DNA of 64,000 nt from Trematomus loennbergii (taxonomy: Eukaryota; Chordata; Actinopteri; Perciformes; Nototheniidae). Location of the stretch: positions 145,001 through 209,000 of the forward strand of contig JAAOOA010000157.1 of the NCBI GenBank assembly GCA_012861695.1. The letters are read 5' to 3'. Each line of letters begins with the position of its first letter. Within the stretch, counting starts at the first letter, position 1. The notes under the pieces are model-generated. The model was not told the DNA's origin. It ran no database searches and worked only from the letters and a program-made list of their open reading frames with translations. Below are positions 44,582 through 57,813 of this stretch, in pieces. The position numbers were made by a program, and so were the translations under genes.

Positions 44582-45709
44582 TATAGAGTGGCGAAGTCCC
44601 TCCCCTTCCGGTGGACCTCCATGGGACCTTATTTCGGAAAGATTATGTATTGAAGTCAATGGAGAGAGAACGATTATCTTTCGATCCCGTTTGAATTGTG
44701 CCACGAATTACACATATGATGTTTGTCAATTTAAAAGATAATTTTGCAAGTAAAAAAAAAAAAAAGGTCGTAAAACTGTGAAGTAACACATTTGTTTGTG
44801 TGAAACGCTCAATGAACTACATCTCCGGTCTCGCACAATAACACACGTCACCAAGATGGCCGTCACTGCTGTCTTGTCAAAAAAATGATTGTCTACCCTC
44901 ACTATGAATGTCATGCAAAGCTGCCTGCCTGCCTGCCTTTGATTCTCTCTGAACTGCCTGGTCTTTTTAATGTTTAATGTCAACCATTTGTGCAGATAGC
45001 ATGAAGTGCAAAAGATCGCCGATGCTAATGTAGCGTTAGCGTTAGCCTTTCTCCCCTGGGCTTAAATTGTGTATTATAGAATGATCACACCGGTGTGACA
45101 GTACTCTTCAAAGGGTTCACGAAATATGACTACTACTCTTACTGTTTAACATTTTGGGTTACTTAATGTTACTTCATGTTAAGGCTAATACAAATGACAT
45201 GGCTGTAATGCTAACTAATGCTAGCTACTAGCTATGTAGCTAACTTGATCAAGCCACTCCTGGTCCTTTCATCAGATGGGAAGCGAAAGAACGAGCAAGA
45301 CCCATTGCTGGTATGATAACAACCTGGTACTAAGCACACAGGCATCTTGTTAAAGTTATCTTATCTTAGCCAGCGCCATATAGATAGATTCTATCTATAT
45401 GGCGCTGATCTTAGCTATCTCTTAGTGGAGGAAAACAATTGTGACATCACTTACGCTACTCTGGGATTTGTAGTCTTTCTAGTTGCGTATTTTTCATAGT
45501 CTTATATTTCAATAGTTTTACGACAAACTGTGACTTTTTTGACATGGAAATTATTTTTTAAGATTGACAAACATCATATGTGTAATTCATGGCACAATTC
45601 AAACAGGATCGAAAGATACGTTTTCTCTCCCCATTGACTTCAATGCATAATTTTTCCGAAATAAGGTCCCATGGACCGGAAGTAGATGGGCGTGACTTCG
45701 CCACTCTAT
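44582..45709. mobile_element. Long-TIR (about 165 bp) DNA element, copy 1
   Basis: The left arm begins TATAGAGTGGCGAAGTCCC. The right arm is its inverse, ending GACTTCGCCACTCTAT. The arms contain GAAGTCAATGGAGAGAGAA and ACACATATGATG. Copy 2 at 55849-56970 is highly similar throughout. The TSD may be TA. No transposase recognised. Confidence 0.85.
45372..45406. repeat. 35-bp hairpin insertion in copy 1
   Basis: Arms AGCGCCATATAGATAG and CTATCTATATGGCGCT are separated by ATT. The matching place in copy 2 (about 56650-56665) lacks it and reads straight through TTATCTTAGCTATCTC. Confidence 0.9.
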
Positions 45710-47039
45710 TCTAAAGTTGCCTCCTCTTCACACTTTGTAAATACATTATAGCACACAACTACTGAAATTAACCTCAACAGTACATGAACAAAGTATGCAC
45801 ACGTTGAAATATCTGTTTTTTAAACCACTAAAGAGAGGTTCAGCACAAACCAAAACATGTCAAGTTTCTCCAAGGCTGAGAACACATATGCAGCCTCTAT
45901 ACTTCTTAATAAAACTGATTTTTAACAGAGTTTATCTATTTGTGATCATACTGTGTGACCTGTTTGTATGTACTTACACAATACAGTAGGTGTACTGTTC
46001 TCTCTATGTGTTGTACTGTCTCAGTGTGAACATAGATTAAACAGCCAGCCAAACTCTTTTGAGAGTCAGGGAATGAGCTCCTTTATTGACTCATTTGCAG
46101 TCCACTGACATTCAAACTGAGTGAAACTATAAAAAAGAAGATACAAGGCACTTAATGATCTCATACATGCAAGGGTAACATACACAGATTAACACTTAGG
46201 ACCGCTAAGTGTAAACAAGGTAAATATAGCTAATGCTAGCTGTAGCATATCCCTCCGAAATATGGTCGTAGACTTTACTGATGATATGAATTTATTGAAA
46301 CTCCAGAGTCAATGTAAGAGCTATAAAGACACAAAAATAACAAATCTAGGCTTAATCCGTATTAGAATCACTTTAGCATACTACCAAAAGTTAACTGTAA
46401 ACAGACAGCAAAGCTACAAAACAGCTTATAAACGAATTAGGACACAACCTACAATTTTATATTATAGTAAATACCAACCTTTTGCCTTTTCGGGGGGTGC
46501 TAACATTTAAACATACACTTTATTCTTTACTTTCTCCGTCTTTATATTTAGAAGATATTTCTTTTCGCCGTCATGTTGTTTCCATAGCAACAACAACTTC
46601 CTGTCAACAGCGTAAACTCGCCTTCAAAATAAAAGCATCTAAATAAAACAGGAAGTTAACCTAAATTACATTTAAGACGTATATAAAACTGCAACGAAAG
46701 CAACAAAAACAATGCAACATCCCCTTCAGTCTCACAGAACACAAATGGGGTTATTTACACTAGCTGTGCAATAAGCATGTATGCTAGCGCGAATGCTAAC
46801 GCATTTTCTCATTGAGTTTAAACATCTCCAAATGTCATCACATAAACACAATACATGTTACTAATCCTTACAGTGTAAGTGTAAGGCTTACACTTACACT
46901 TACAGTCATTGCTTTCTGACGGACTTCACTTGACCCTTTTTCTTCAGGTTGCATAGGGAAAATTAGTAGCATTCTGCTGCCTTTCTTGAGCGGTGTCCGT
47001 CAAACGAAAAACGTAGAGCCAATCAGGAACTGAGAATTT
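45710..47039. other. Unique-looking DNA
   Basis: Only a small inverted repeat around 46880-46905 (GTGTAAGTGTAAG and its inverse). No gene recognised. Confidence 0.5.
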
Positions 47040-47520
47040 AGTCCAACTTCCTTTTCAATCAAACTCACTTCCTTTTAAATCATACTCTCTCACACTTATA
47101 ACTATTCTTATGCACACATCCTATCATTCTGTTTTATACACATACCTATATAGTCATTCACATGAACTATTATTACCTCTTAAGCTATTATTCGGCCTTT
47201 CATTCACTGCTATTCTGTTTTACATATATGACTATTGTTATTAACATGAAATACTATTCCCTCTTATATAGGTTATTATTCTGTCTTACATACATTGTTT
47301 ACCGATTACACACATACTACTATCCTCTTTCACATACACTATTATACATTAATTATAATGTGAGAGAGAATAGTTATTTATGTATGATAGTAAATGAGGA
47401 AGGAATGACAGTACGTTAAAGACGGTATGATACTGTGTGTGAAGAGTGGTGGTGTACATGTGAGATTCTGATATTGTTTGTAAGACCAAGTATGAGTTGT
47501 GAGCTAGATGGCCTCTCTCA
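47040..47520 (-). repeat. Inverted, diverged counterpart of 36010-36535
   Basis: On the minus strand it reads GGTCTTACAAACAATATCAG then a degraded GTGTGTGAGAG-type array and AAAAGGAAGT near 47060-47085, the same order as 36010-36535. Confidence 0.6.
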
Positions 47521-47526
47521 CACACT

Positions 47527-47685
<159 letters not shown>

Positions 47686-47933
47686 TGGCCTGACTCCTGA
47701 GGTATGTCCAATGTCCAGCAGTGCTCTCCTCTCCTCCCCTGCTAATGGCTCCGCTCTGACAGAGGAGCTTACAGGCTTTTTAATATTCAGCCTCTGCATA
47801 TTGACCGGCTCAGATTGAATTATACAGTCATTTATTCATCACTCATTTCACACGAGAAGGTGTGACGCATTGCCCTCGTACCAATCTGTGAGACATGCAT
47901 ATGCACACACATGGACACAGACACCGCACAGAC

Positions 47934-47934
47934 A

Positions 47935-47989
<55 letters not shown>

Positions 47990-48015
47990 CACACACACAC
48001 ACACACACCACACAC
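47934..48015. repeat. (CA)n microsatellite
   Basis: About 80 bases with small interruptions. Confidence 0.97.
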
Positions 48016-48167
48016 TACAGGGAAGCAGACAGGGAGGGCAGCGAGGGGGAGATGGGGGTTGGGGGCAGGATGGGAGGAAGGACGGAGAAGGAGCAGAAAG
48101 AGGATGAATAGAAGAGCAGACTCTCAAATAGAAGTGCAGATACTTGTGTTTAAAAATGAATGAATAA

Positions 48168-48515
48168 ACTTCCTTACTTAAGTAAAAGTGAAGAAGTATG
48201 GGCTTTGAAATGTACTTAAGTAAAAAGTAGCCATTACTACCAAAACATTGTATAGAGTCAAGCTGGTAACTGGACTTCACTTTATTACTGGAACATTAAA
48301 GAAATTGTATTTCAAATCTTCATACTGTCATTGTCATTTTCATCCGTGCACTGATTGTTTTCTGTATGACATTAGGTTGAAATAGGAGCACAATGACTAA
48401 ATAGTAATGAGTAAAAAGAGTCAAAGTAAAAAGTTGTCAGCAAAATAATTAGAGGAGTAAGTAATGATACCAGAAAAATGCTCAAAGTATTTGTTCTTCA
48501 GTACTTCCCACTTCT
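48168..48515. mobile_element. Degraded hAT-type MITE fragment
   Basis: Contains TTACTTAAGTAAAAGTGAAG, TGTACTTAAGTAAAAAG and ends CTTCAGTACTTCCCACTTC, typical of the same broad teleost MITE group as 12878-13453. TSD not found. Confidence 0.6.
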
Positions 48516-48689
48516 GTAGAAGACGATGTAAAATAACCTAGGAAGGAACAGAATACATAAAGGAGAGGGGGGAATAGAGTTGAGGAAGTATAGAGATACT
48601 GTATAGACATTAGTTAAACAAGGTGAAGAACTTGTGTGACTCTGTACTCACATTAAGGGGTCACATTTCGAAAGATTCTCTTTCACAAT

Positions 48690-48812
48690 TGTATCTGTTA
48701 TATTTGTTCTATGTCCTATATATATATGTTGCACTGTTGGAGGAGCCTGTGACTTAGGTTTTTATTGCCATATCTACACTGTAGCTACTATGCTAATGAC
48801 AATAAAGCCTTG
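48690..48812 (+). mobile_element. L2-type LINE 3' UTR fragment
   Basis: GTTGCACTGTTGGAGGAGCC, TTTTTATTGCC and the end GACAATAAAGCCTTGAAAC are characteristic of L2-like LINE 3' ends. No coding part remains. Confidence 0.7.
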
Positions 48813-51207
48813 AAACTGGGCTTGACGGGGGGCAGTCTGCCCTCTGCATTGGGAGTTCAGTCAAGATACATGGAACAACAACTCACCTGAACTCTGACCT
48901 CCAGACAACCTCAGCAGCTTCTACTCACACAACCTCCTGAGGGTAGAAGTCCATCTCGACCTGTGTATCAGCTCACAACCGTCACAGATGTTCATCATTC
49001 AGGACACCAGTCCTGGCTTCAATGCTTTAAATGGAATTGCAGTGAATCTGTGTTGCCTTCCCATAGTGTTCAATTGTTGTGAACTTTGACATGCTAAAAG
49101 TTCACAACAATTGAAGCATAAAAAAGTCCCGTAGTAAAAGAACCCTGTCTGTGTATCAATTTTCCCGTGAACAAAAGTAGCCACTGCACTCTTTAAGAAT
49201 TGTTCTATCAAACCAATAGTTTGTTGCATTATTCTCCTCCTCTTTACTGTGGAATTTAGAGCATGGAAGTATGAAATGACCTGAATCTCAGGCTACAGGA
49301 TGGCCCCCTGTTGGCATAATAAAAACTGCTCTCTAAAATGTTTCTAACCTTTTGGTTTGCTCCCATCTTTGCGGCCCACTGCACAGCAATGTAGAGCCAC
49401 TCTGCTCATAAACTTGACATTTTGTTTCAATTGACCCAAATAATTCCTGTTAATCTCACCAAGGTCAGAACATTAAACATCTGCAGAAATAAAATAAACA
49501 TGCAGTATGTGTGAGCCATGATGAAGTCAACTCAATTTGATTATTTAGTAAATGAATTAGACTGCACTAGTTCCAGTCATCAGAGTGAGTGATGTTACCT
49601 TGAATTACTAAAGCCAAACATAAGAGAGCGCAGTACCTGTGTGCTGAAACTGCCTCTTAATTCACTTGCTAATAATGTTTTAATTGACATTGAAAATATA
49701 GACATATAGGTACTGAAATCAGCCTATGATATCATAACAAAACCAAAGGATTTTAACCTTGAGTTTTTATTCAGGCCATAAGCCTTTATTAGCATTTAGG
49801 CCTGAAATAAAGAATATTGAATCATACGTTTTCACTTTCAATTGAAGCTTGTAGCCAGCAACCTGTAACTGAGAACTAGTGATTTGAAATAGGATTCGTT
49901 CTATTTTTGGTCCCACAGATCCATAGTTATATAGCCAAAATGCTTCAGTTTCTTCTTTTTAATCATCACTATGTCGGTGGTTATTCAACGATTTTTGCCT
50001 TATTTTAATATCTAAATTGAATTGTATTAAAGTGTGTAGTTAGTTGAAGATTTGGGCGGAATTTGAAATAGTTTTTAAACCCGATTTGAACACATCAGTG
50101 AGCGTACATTTAGTGTTTTTGTGTCTGGTTTCTGTTGAAGTCATGCTGTATGGTGGTCTCTCCATGCTAACCAGTGTGCCCCCACTGAGCCGGGTGATAA
50201 AAGAGCTCCGTGTCACTGGTCTCCAGGGGGGGGGGAGATTCATTACCTGCCCTGTGCTACTGACTGGGACACCATTGAGTCTGACGGCTCTGTAATGCTC
50301 CGACTCGGAGGAGCAGATACATGACAAGAGTGGAGAACAGAGCGACAAAAGATAAAGAGGAAAGAAAGGGGTGTGAGAGAGGGATGGACAAGTGAAGAAA
50401 GTGGGAAATGGGATGAAAGGGGGGGGGGTGAGATAGATGAGAGGGAGACAAAGTGGGAAACACATGTTGGAGAAGAGAAAACAAGGGGGCTAATAGAGAG
50501 AAATGTCCCTCTGGAGATGCAGTACTGCGCTTATGCTTATGCCATTCAGGTATTGCAGTATTTTTTAACCTGACTCGTTTTCTCATAGTAGTATCCTGTC
50601 ATGCTAGCTTTTCCATTGCCCCCTCTGTGATAAAGATTTAAGGAAGTGCAGAAAACAAACTATATTGGGGCACAAATTACAAGCTTTCTCAAGCTCGTAA
50701 CTGCACTGAAAAAACTAAAACGTTGACTTTAGTTAAATGTGTCATGTCAACAGATTTCATATAACTGTATTAGGTTAGTTGAAAGCAATAATATTAAGTT
50801 TAACGAGTGAGAGAGATTAAGACAAACACAGAGGAACCAGATGATCTCATAGATGGAGTGAAAGAAGAAAAACTACAGAGACATGCAAGTTAATTCTCCA
50901 CACTGTGGATACCCCGAAGCGAGGAGGAAAGACAAAATGGAGAAAGCCGTGCTCTGTAGATGCCGCACTCACCTACACAAACACACACACAAACACACAC
51001 ACACTTGCTAATCTGTCAAGGCAACAAAGGAAGTAAGCCAGGGCTGCATTTGCATGACAAACTGGCCCTGCTAGTTGATTGAAGAGAAAACAATTTTAGG
51101 AGACAGACCGACTGTTTGGTACACTGCTCGCTCCTCTGGGTGGGCTTCAGGACCCATAATCAGAGTGTGTGTGCATGTAGGTGGCTGGTTGATTGGTTTT
51201 AGTGTGT

Positions 51208-51208
<1 letters not shown>
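48813..51208. other. Mostly unique DNA
   Basis: Holds a 19-bp-arm inverted repeat at 49069-49115, a GA-rich segment at 50330-50480 and a possible decayed exon near 50138-50320. No supported gene. Confidence 0.45.
49069..49115. repeat. Short inverted repeat
   Basis: Perfect 19-bp arms (TTCAATTGTTGTGAACTTT and inverse) with a 9-base loop (49088-49096). Confidence 0.9.
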
Positions 51209-51249
<41 letters not shown>

Positions 51250-51254
51250 GTGTA
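51209..51254. repeat. (TG)n microsatellite
   Basis: Short TG array with one TGCG unit. Confidence 0.95.
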
Positions 51255-51402
51255 CGGCCGAGGGAGACATGAAGTGGTAGTTAGGGGAAATGGGATTTAG
51301 TTAAATAGCAGGAAAACTGTGAAACATTTAGAAAGGGGTGGGGGTTGCATGTCCATGCTCGATGTAATGTCTGGGAATGTAGGAGTGGAAAGACCTTGTC
51401 TC

Positions 51403-51476
51403 TATGTATATATATAAATATATATATATAAATATAATATAAATATATATATAAATATATATATACAGTATATAGG
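51403..51476. repeat. AT-rich TATATAAA low-complexity tract
   Basis: About 74 bases of alternating TATATA and AAATATA units. Confidence 0.9.
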
Positions 51477-51650
51477 GTGATTGACTAAATGTGTGCGCGT
51501 GTGTTTCTGTGTGTGTGTGTACTTGTGAATCCCTGTTCTACCTTAATCCCAAGATTGCCAAAGCTGAGGGGTTCAGACGTACGCTGGCCTTGTTGCTACT
51601 GTCAGCCTAATCTGATCCTATCATCATCACTCTAAAACCTTGTCTAGGTA

Positions 51651-51651
<1 letters not shown>

Positions 51652-51716
<65 letters not shown>
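51652..51716. repeat. (CA)n microsatellite
   Basis: About 65 bases of uninterrupted CA. Confidence 0.97.
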
Positions 51717-51718
<2 letters not shown>

Positions 51719-52766
51719 ACTCTCTGTCTCTGTCATGGCTCTTTGCCTTGCTGTTGCAGTCACATACAGTAGGCGCCCATACACTCACACTCGGACTCAT
51801 ACCCACTCAGCCCCCCCCCCCCCCTCCCACCACAGATGCAGACATGGCTCCCAGCAGCTCTCTGTTCGTACAGGGCTTTGGAAGGTGACAGATGTAGGTT
51901 GACTGTGATTTATGTGACTTGCTGTACAGTGTGTTTTGGCTTACAGTGTTTGTGTCACACACTGGTGTGTGATGTCAATTCTTACCCTACATGCAGATAT
52001 GTTTTCCTGAGACTCAATGCGAACTTCAAGTCAAAGCATAACGTTTCATGCCTCCCATTTCAAAAAAGACAAAAAGAAAACTTACCCAGCTCAACATGAC
52101 ATCATCCATCAAGATTCTTCTTTCACCAATGACATTAGTGCAGGCATGCATTCCTGAGGGATTACCATGGACCCTGTCCCTGAGTATTATAAACTGCTGC
52201 GCAGCCTTTTAGTGTCTGATAGGCCTTATAACTCTCAGATATGTTACTCTAACTGGATGTCACGTCGTTCATGTAAACAGTGTGATCCAACCAGGAGGGC
52301 GCTATGCCATTCAGAACACATTGAAATACTTTTGACTAGATGTGTTTGTAAGAATCCTACAAAAGGAAATTGAAACAAAGATAATTTATCGTAATTTCAC
52401 AACACAGGGTAGATACAGTGGCTGGCTGCTGTCCCTTTTCCCTACATGAGTGAAGAAAAAAGTGTTTTCCTGTGATTGTTGTCCATCCTTGTCATTAAAA
52501 AGGCGGCAAACTGTAGGGTAAATCCCAGCAGAGAACTGCTCTCCGCTGGAACACTTCGTAGTATACATGGTAAAATGTGACTGTTACTACCTTTCGTGAA
52601 ATACAATGAGAGACTGAGCATAGTTGTAAAACAATGTTTCAGTCCTACTATCCTCCAGTTTATTATTTAGAATCAATTTCTCAAATGCTTGTTTGGGCTT
52701 GATATTCAGCCTCAGTACCAGATAAATAACACATACTTGCCACAAATATCGGCTAGCATAAATACT
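51717..52766. other. Unique-looking DNA
   Basis: Includes a C-rich tract at about 51810-51825. No gene recognised. Confidence 0.5.
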
Positions 52767-52768
52767 TA

Positions 52769-53582
52769 CAGTTTTTCTCGATTGCTAACACACATTTTTT
52801 TTAAATTGCTCAGTTCTCAGAACACTAAACACAATTCACAAAACCACACACCCAAAGTGCAAAACACCTCATTTCTCCGCTAAGTGGAAGAACTGCACTC
52901 AAAACTACAGAAACACTAACCAAATGCAAACTTTTGCACCAAATATAACACACTTCATTCATAATACTAGATGGTTTGACCACCCAACTACACACTGCTG
53001 AGCATCATCTAAAGCACTTTCATCTTGTATGGGCTATGCTCTGTACATAGAGCTTTCTGCAGAGAAAGATTGCTTGAGTATACAGAAATACAATAAATGA
53101 AGAAATACAAATCATATTTTATTCAAAAATAACATTGTGCAACATGCATCTCAGCATCGTCAAACCATGGTTGATAACATTTCATTTCATTAGAGAGTAC
53201 TCTTCCTCCTCCTCTCACTCTCAGCCCAGCTCTTCCTCTTCCTCTTGCTCACCTGTGGTCTTTTTATAATGCTAACATCCTGATTGATGAGCCAACAATT
53301 ATGCTATCAGGTGTTTGGTCAGGTGGAACGTGTTTCTTGATCATTGTGTGAGGCATTTTGAATATCAGTGTTTTAAACCAGCTAACACGTGACTTTATGT
53401 CTTCCTGTGTCTTACGTGGAGAAACGTGTGCAGTGGTTTGCAAAAAGTGCCATGTTGATTTGCAAATTGTGTGAAAAGCTGAAAACGTGTTTAGAGTTTT
53501 GGAGATTTGAGCCGATGTTTTGCTCTTTGAGTGTCAGTTAAAATAATTGTGCTTTATGTGTGTTAGCAATCGAGAAAAACTG
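52769..53582. mobile_element. Tc1/mariner-type non-autonomous element
   Basis: Tips CAGTTTTTCTCGATTGCTAA, perfectly inverted at the other end, with TA on both sides (52767-52768; 53583-53584). 814 bp without a transposase. The interior has A-rich ACACTAAACACA-type sequence known from teleost elements. Confidence 0.85.
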
Positions 53583-53617
53583 TAACAAATGGTGGTGCCA
53601 GGGGTAAGTGTGACATC

Positions 53618-53785
53618 TTAAAGGTAGGGTAGGTAAGTTTGAGAAGGCTCGATCGCTAGAATTTGAAAATACACAACCGGAGAAAATCTGCCACTTCCTT
53701 ACAGAGCCCCTCCTCCAACACACACACGAACACGCACATGACCAATCTCGAGCCAGTTTCTCAAATTTACCTACCCTACCTTTAA
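53618..53785. mobile_element. 168-bp MITE
   Basis: TIR TTAAAGGTAGGGTAGGTAA with continuation TTTGAGAA, inverted at the right end with one mismatch in 28. The TTAA at the edge could be TSD or TIR. Confidence 0.85.
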
Positions 53786-54151
53786 GTAATCTTGAGTAAT
53801 CCGAACACATTAACTGATGATAAATCAACAGCAATTGTGTTTTCAAGTTAATTATGATGATTTTGCTCGAATGTGATACACACATGCCTGCATGACGCAC
53901 ATGCATTTACCCATTAGCATTTAGCATTAAAGCCACATTTCTAGCTAATGTCTCTAATGTTTCAGATTTTTGAAGTGAATGCAATTGCCAGAAGTAAAAA
54001 TAATAAATAAACAAATAAATCGTTATAATCGGCTATAATCGACACCGTCACCACCACTAAGCTAAAGGCGGCTCAGCGTGTTGACATTTAGTATTCTCAT
54101 TTAGAATTTTTTGGCTAGTGCCGTTTTTAAGACACATAAACTGTTCAGCTT
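53786..54151. other. Unique-looking DNA
   Basis: No feature recognised. Confidence 0.5.
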
Positions 54152-54573
54152 TACGGAGCCCCTAAAGGTTCATGGAGAGAAAAAAAAAGTATTTTGTGCG
54201 CACGAGATAGTATTTCGTGCGAACGAGAAATTATTTTGTTAGTTTCTCGTTCGCACGAGAAAGTTACCGGTGCGCCAAGTAGGAAGTGGAGCACAGAGGA
54301 GACAACCGTTTCATTGCAGACTGTTATGTTTATGTGGAGAAATGGCAGTGCATACATTATTTGAGATATATTTCAAACTCAGACTTCATTTAGGGACATT
54401 TTGGCCAGGGGTTTAGAGCTATTTGTTTAAGCACTGGATTCTCAAAACAGAAGAGTCTCGAAACCAGTCTGCTTTGATCTATGAATTCATGTCCGTGACT
54501 CTCACAGTATCTGCTGCCCACAGCTGTTTTATAGAAGGAAAACCTCCTTCACTTTATGAAATCTCTGCGGCAC

Positions 54574-54852
54574 CAGTGGCCTGTACTACGAAGCAGGATT
54601 TGCTATTTACTATTCATTCATGAAGCATGACGCTGCGCTGTCAGCACGCTTCTCCATGTTTGTGATTGGTCAAATGTCGCTAACCCCGTCCCTTTCACGT
54701 GAATGCGCTCTCAGCCGGACAGAGAAACCCTGGTTGATTTACTGAGTTTACTGATAACCAGCTTCGTAGGACCGCTTTGTTAGGGTTAGTTAAGCCGGGT
54801 AACTCAAACATATCCAGGGTCTGTTGAACTGGCTTTGTCGTACAGAGCACTG
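54574..54852. mobile_element. Small teleost MITE
   Basis: Left tip CAGTGGCCTGTACTACGAAG; right tip, inverted, CAGTGCTCTGTACGACAAAG. It also has the GGTAACTCAAACATATCCAG interior familiar from abundant teleost MITEs. TSD not clean. Confidence 0.7.
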
Positions 54853-55034
54853 GAGGCAGTAACGTGTAACTCAGCAGAATCTGAGAAGAGCAGCACCAGC
54901 TGCAAAGAGCTGTGCCTTTTACTGTTTACTTCACTGTGTTTCCCTTCATTAGAACAGTTGAATAGAGATCGAGGCTGCTACGTTTAACCACACACACCTC
55001 TACACACATCGCTGCCGATTTATTCCCCCTATTA

Positions 55035-57285
55035 CAGTGGCGAGCCGTGACTTTTATACCTAGGCCCTCTGACCCCCCCCTTCCTCGAAAAAAAAGAAGA
55101 GTTATTACGTCACAGCGTATACTTCAGCGGAATATCAAAACAACAGCCCGGGGTGCAAAACGCATCAATGACAGCGACCACACAAAACAACACCATTTAT
55201 ATAAACACCTATCATGACAGGGCACCCACTGCCAAGTAACAATTAAAAATGAATTAAGTCGGCACGGCGGCCCACATTGAAACTGACTTAGATGATCAAA
55301 TCGCTTAAACACACAAGTCCATCCTCCTGTCCTTTTGGATGAAGCACTTGATGGCGGGGTCATGCAGCTGATCCTTTGCCACTCCAATTTATCATTGTAA
55401 CTCAATCTTGAAAATGACTCGGTTAATAATTCGCAACGATGTCATCACTATCACTGACATGAGCCATCATGAACAAACTTATGCTAATCATAAATCTATC
55501 GATCATAAATCTATCGATTAGATTTATGATTTGTAGGGTAGACATGTGGATATTATCCGGCTGAACAAAACGTGCATTTTTTGCAACAGGTTCGTTTTCC
55601 ACAGACCTTATTTCGAGCTATTTTCCAAAATCCTATGGAGAAATCCCATTGCTTTTGTGTCGAGGGAACCCAAGCGCAGCTTACTTCCGGGTTTTAGGAC
55701 GCGTCACTGCACCACTTTATACACATGTATAAACCTCACAGCGGGCGGAACTTGTTATAAAGTCCGCAAAATAAAGCCCACCCATTTAGAGGGAAGATAT
55801 GATTGGTCAATTGTACTGTCATTTGACATTACTCTCTCGTTGAGTTACTATAGAGAGGCGAAGTCCCTCCCCTTCCGGGGGACCTCCATGGGACCTTATT
55901 TCAGAAAAATTATGTATTGAAGTCAATGGAGAGAGAAAGATTATCTTTCGATCCCGTTTGAATTGTGCCACGAATTACACATATGATGTTTTGTCAATTT
56001 AAAAGATAATTTTGCAAGTCAAAAAAAAAAGATGTGTCGTAAAACTGTGAAGTAACACATTTTTTGGTGTGAAACGCTCAATGAACTACATCTCTGGTCT
56101 CACACAACAACACACGTCACCAAGATGGCCGTCACTACTGTCTTGTCAAAAAGGGATTGACTACCTCACTATCACGACAATGAAACACGTCCTGAAGAAT
56201 GTCATGCAAAGCTGCCTGCCTGCCTTCCTTTGATTCTCTCTGAACTGCCTGATCTTTTTAATGTTTAATGTCAACCATTTGTGCAGATAGCATGAAGTAG
56301 AAAAGATCGCCGATGCTAATGTAGCGTTAGCTTTGGCATTTCTCCCCCGGGCTTAAATGGTGTATATAGAATGATCACACCGGTGTGACAGTACTCTTCA
56401 AAGGGTTCACGAAATATGACTACTACTCTTACTGTTTAACATTTGGGTTACTTAATGTTACTTCATGTTAAGGCTAATACAAATTCAAGGCGAAGGCTGT
56501 AATGCTAACTACGTGCTTGCTACTAGCTAGGTAGCTACTTGATCCAGCCACTCCTGGTCCTTTCATCAGACGGGAAGCGAAAGAACGAGCAAGACCCATT
56601 GCTGGTATGATAACAACCTGGTACTAAGCACACAGGCATTTTGTTAAAGTTATGTTATCTTAGCTATCTCTTATTTAGTGGAGGAAAACAATTGTGACAT
56701 CAGTTATGACATCACTTACTTAATCTGGGATTTGTAGTCTTTCTAGTTGCGTATTTTTCATAGTCTTATATTTCAACAGTTTTATGACAACTGTGACTTT
56801 TTTGACATGGAAATGATTTTTTAAGATTGACAAACATCATATGTGTAATTCATGGCACAATTCAAATGGGATCGAAAGATATGTTTCTCTCTCCATTGAC
56901 TTCAATACATAATTTTTCCGAAATAAGGTCCCTGGACCGGAAGTAGATGGCGTGACTTCGCCACTCTATAGCTGGCCCTCTGTGAATGTACAGAGGGACC
57001 AACAAGCTCTCCCGTCTTCACATAACTCGCAGAGACGGCATTTAACCCTTCACATTCCAACAGAAACTGAACAGGCAGATTCGAAGGATTTATTTCTTTG
57101 GAAATGTTATTTTAAATACAATTAAATCAAGTTATTTTGGTAAACTAATGAAAAATATAACTAAACAAATATTTCAAAAAATATATTAAAAAGAAAATTT
57201 TTGAATTTTTTTTTTTTCAAATATGATTTTTTGAATATCTTAGGCCCTCAGAGAGGGCCTAGAGGGCCCTGACGGCTCGCCACTG
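55035..57285. mobile_element. hAT element split by another insertion
   Basis: Tips CAGTGGCGAGCCGT on both ends, inverted, and a perfect 8-bp TSD CCCTATTA (55027-55034; 57286-57293). Without the insertion at 55849-56970 it is about 1.1 kb. No transposase domain recognised, although CVFKRFDHL-like text on the minus strand (55300) may be residual coding. Confidence 0.93.
55849..56970. mobile_element. Long-TIR (about 165 bp) DNA element, copy 2
   Basis: Same ends and body as 44582-45709, in the same orientation. The flanks begin and end with TATA, so a TA duplication is possible. It lacks the hairpin seen in copy 1. Confidence 0.87.
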
Positions 57286-57586
57286 CCCTATTACTCGTTT
57301 TATGAAGGAGATGTCCGGTCACCAGGGCACATGATGTGTGTGTGTTTGTGCTCAGCTCCGCTCTGTGTGTGTGTTCGCCTGTTCGGTGTGTTTGTGTGTG
57401 TCTGACACCGGCATTTGTTTTCAAATTACCATGAAAAGTAATTTACACACATCTGGTTCTCCATAGTTATATGTGTATTCCCAAGTGAAAGAAATGTGTT
57501 TAATCTTAACCTCGATGTAGTGCTATAATCCTGCCGGAGTGCACCGGAACGAACGACACTATCATAAACAAATGCCCACATACACA

Positions 57587-57589
<3 letters not shown>

Positions 57590-57681
<92 letters not shown>
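57590..57681. repeat. (CA)n microsatellite
   Basis: About 92 bases of uninterrupted CA. Confidence 0.97.
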
Positions 57682-57712
57682 CAATCGGGCAGTTTGATGT
57701 GTTTTACCATAA

Positions 57713-57813
57713 GAAAGTATCTCGTGCGAACGAGAAAGTATCTCGTGCGAACGAGAAAGTATATCGTGCGAACGAGAAAGTATCTCGTGCGAACGAGAAA
57801 GTATATCGTGCGC
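57713..57813. repeat. 21-bp palindromic tandem repeat
   Basis: Five units of GAAAGTATCTCGTGCGAACG plus A. Each unit contains the near-palindrome CTCGTGCGAACGAG. Variation is mainly C/A at one position (ATCTCG against ATATCG). Confidence 0.95.

Noticed and set aside
50230..50310. Minus-strand YRAVRLNGVPV as a heparanase-like C-terminal exon
   Set aside because: Only a few residues resemble the family and the following residues do not fit.
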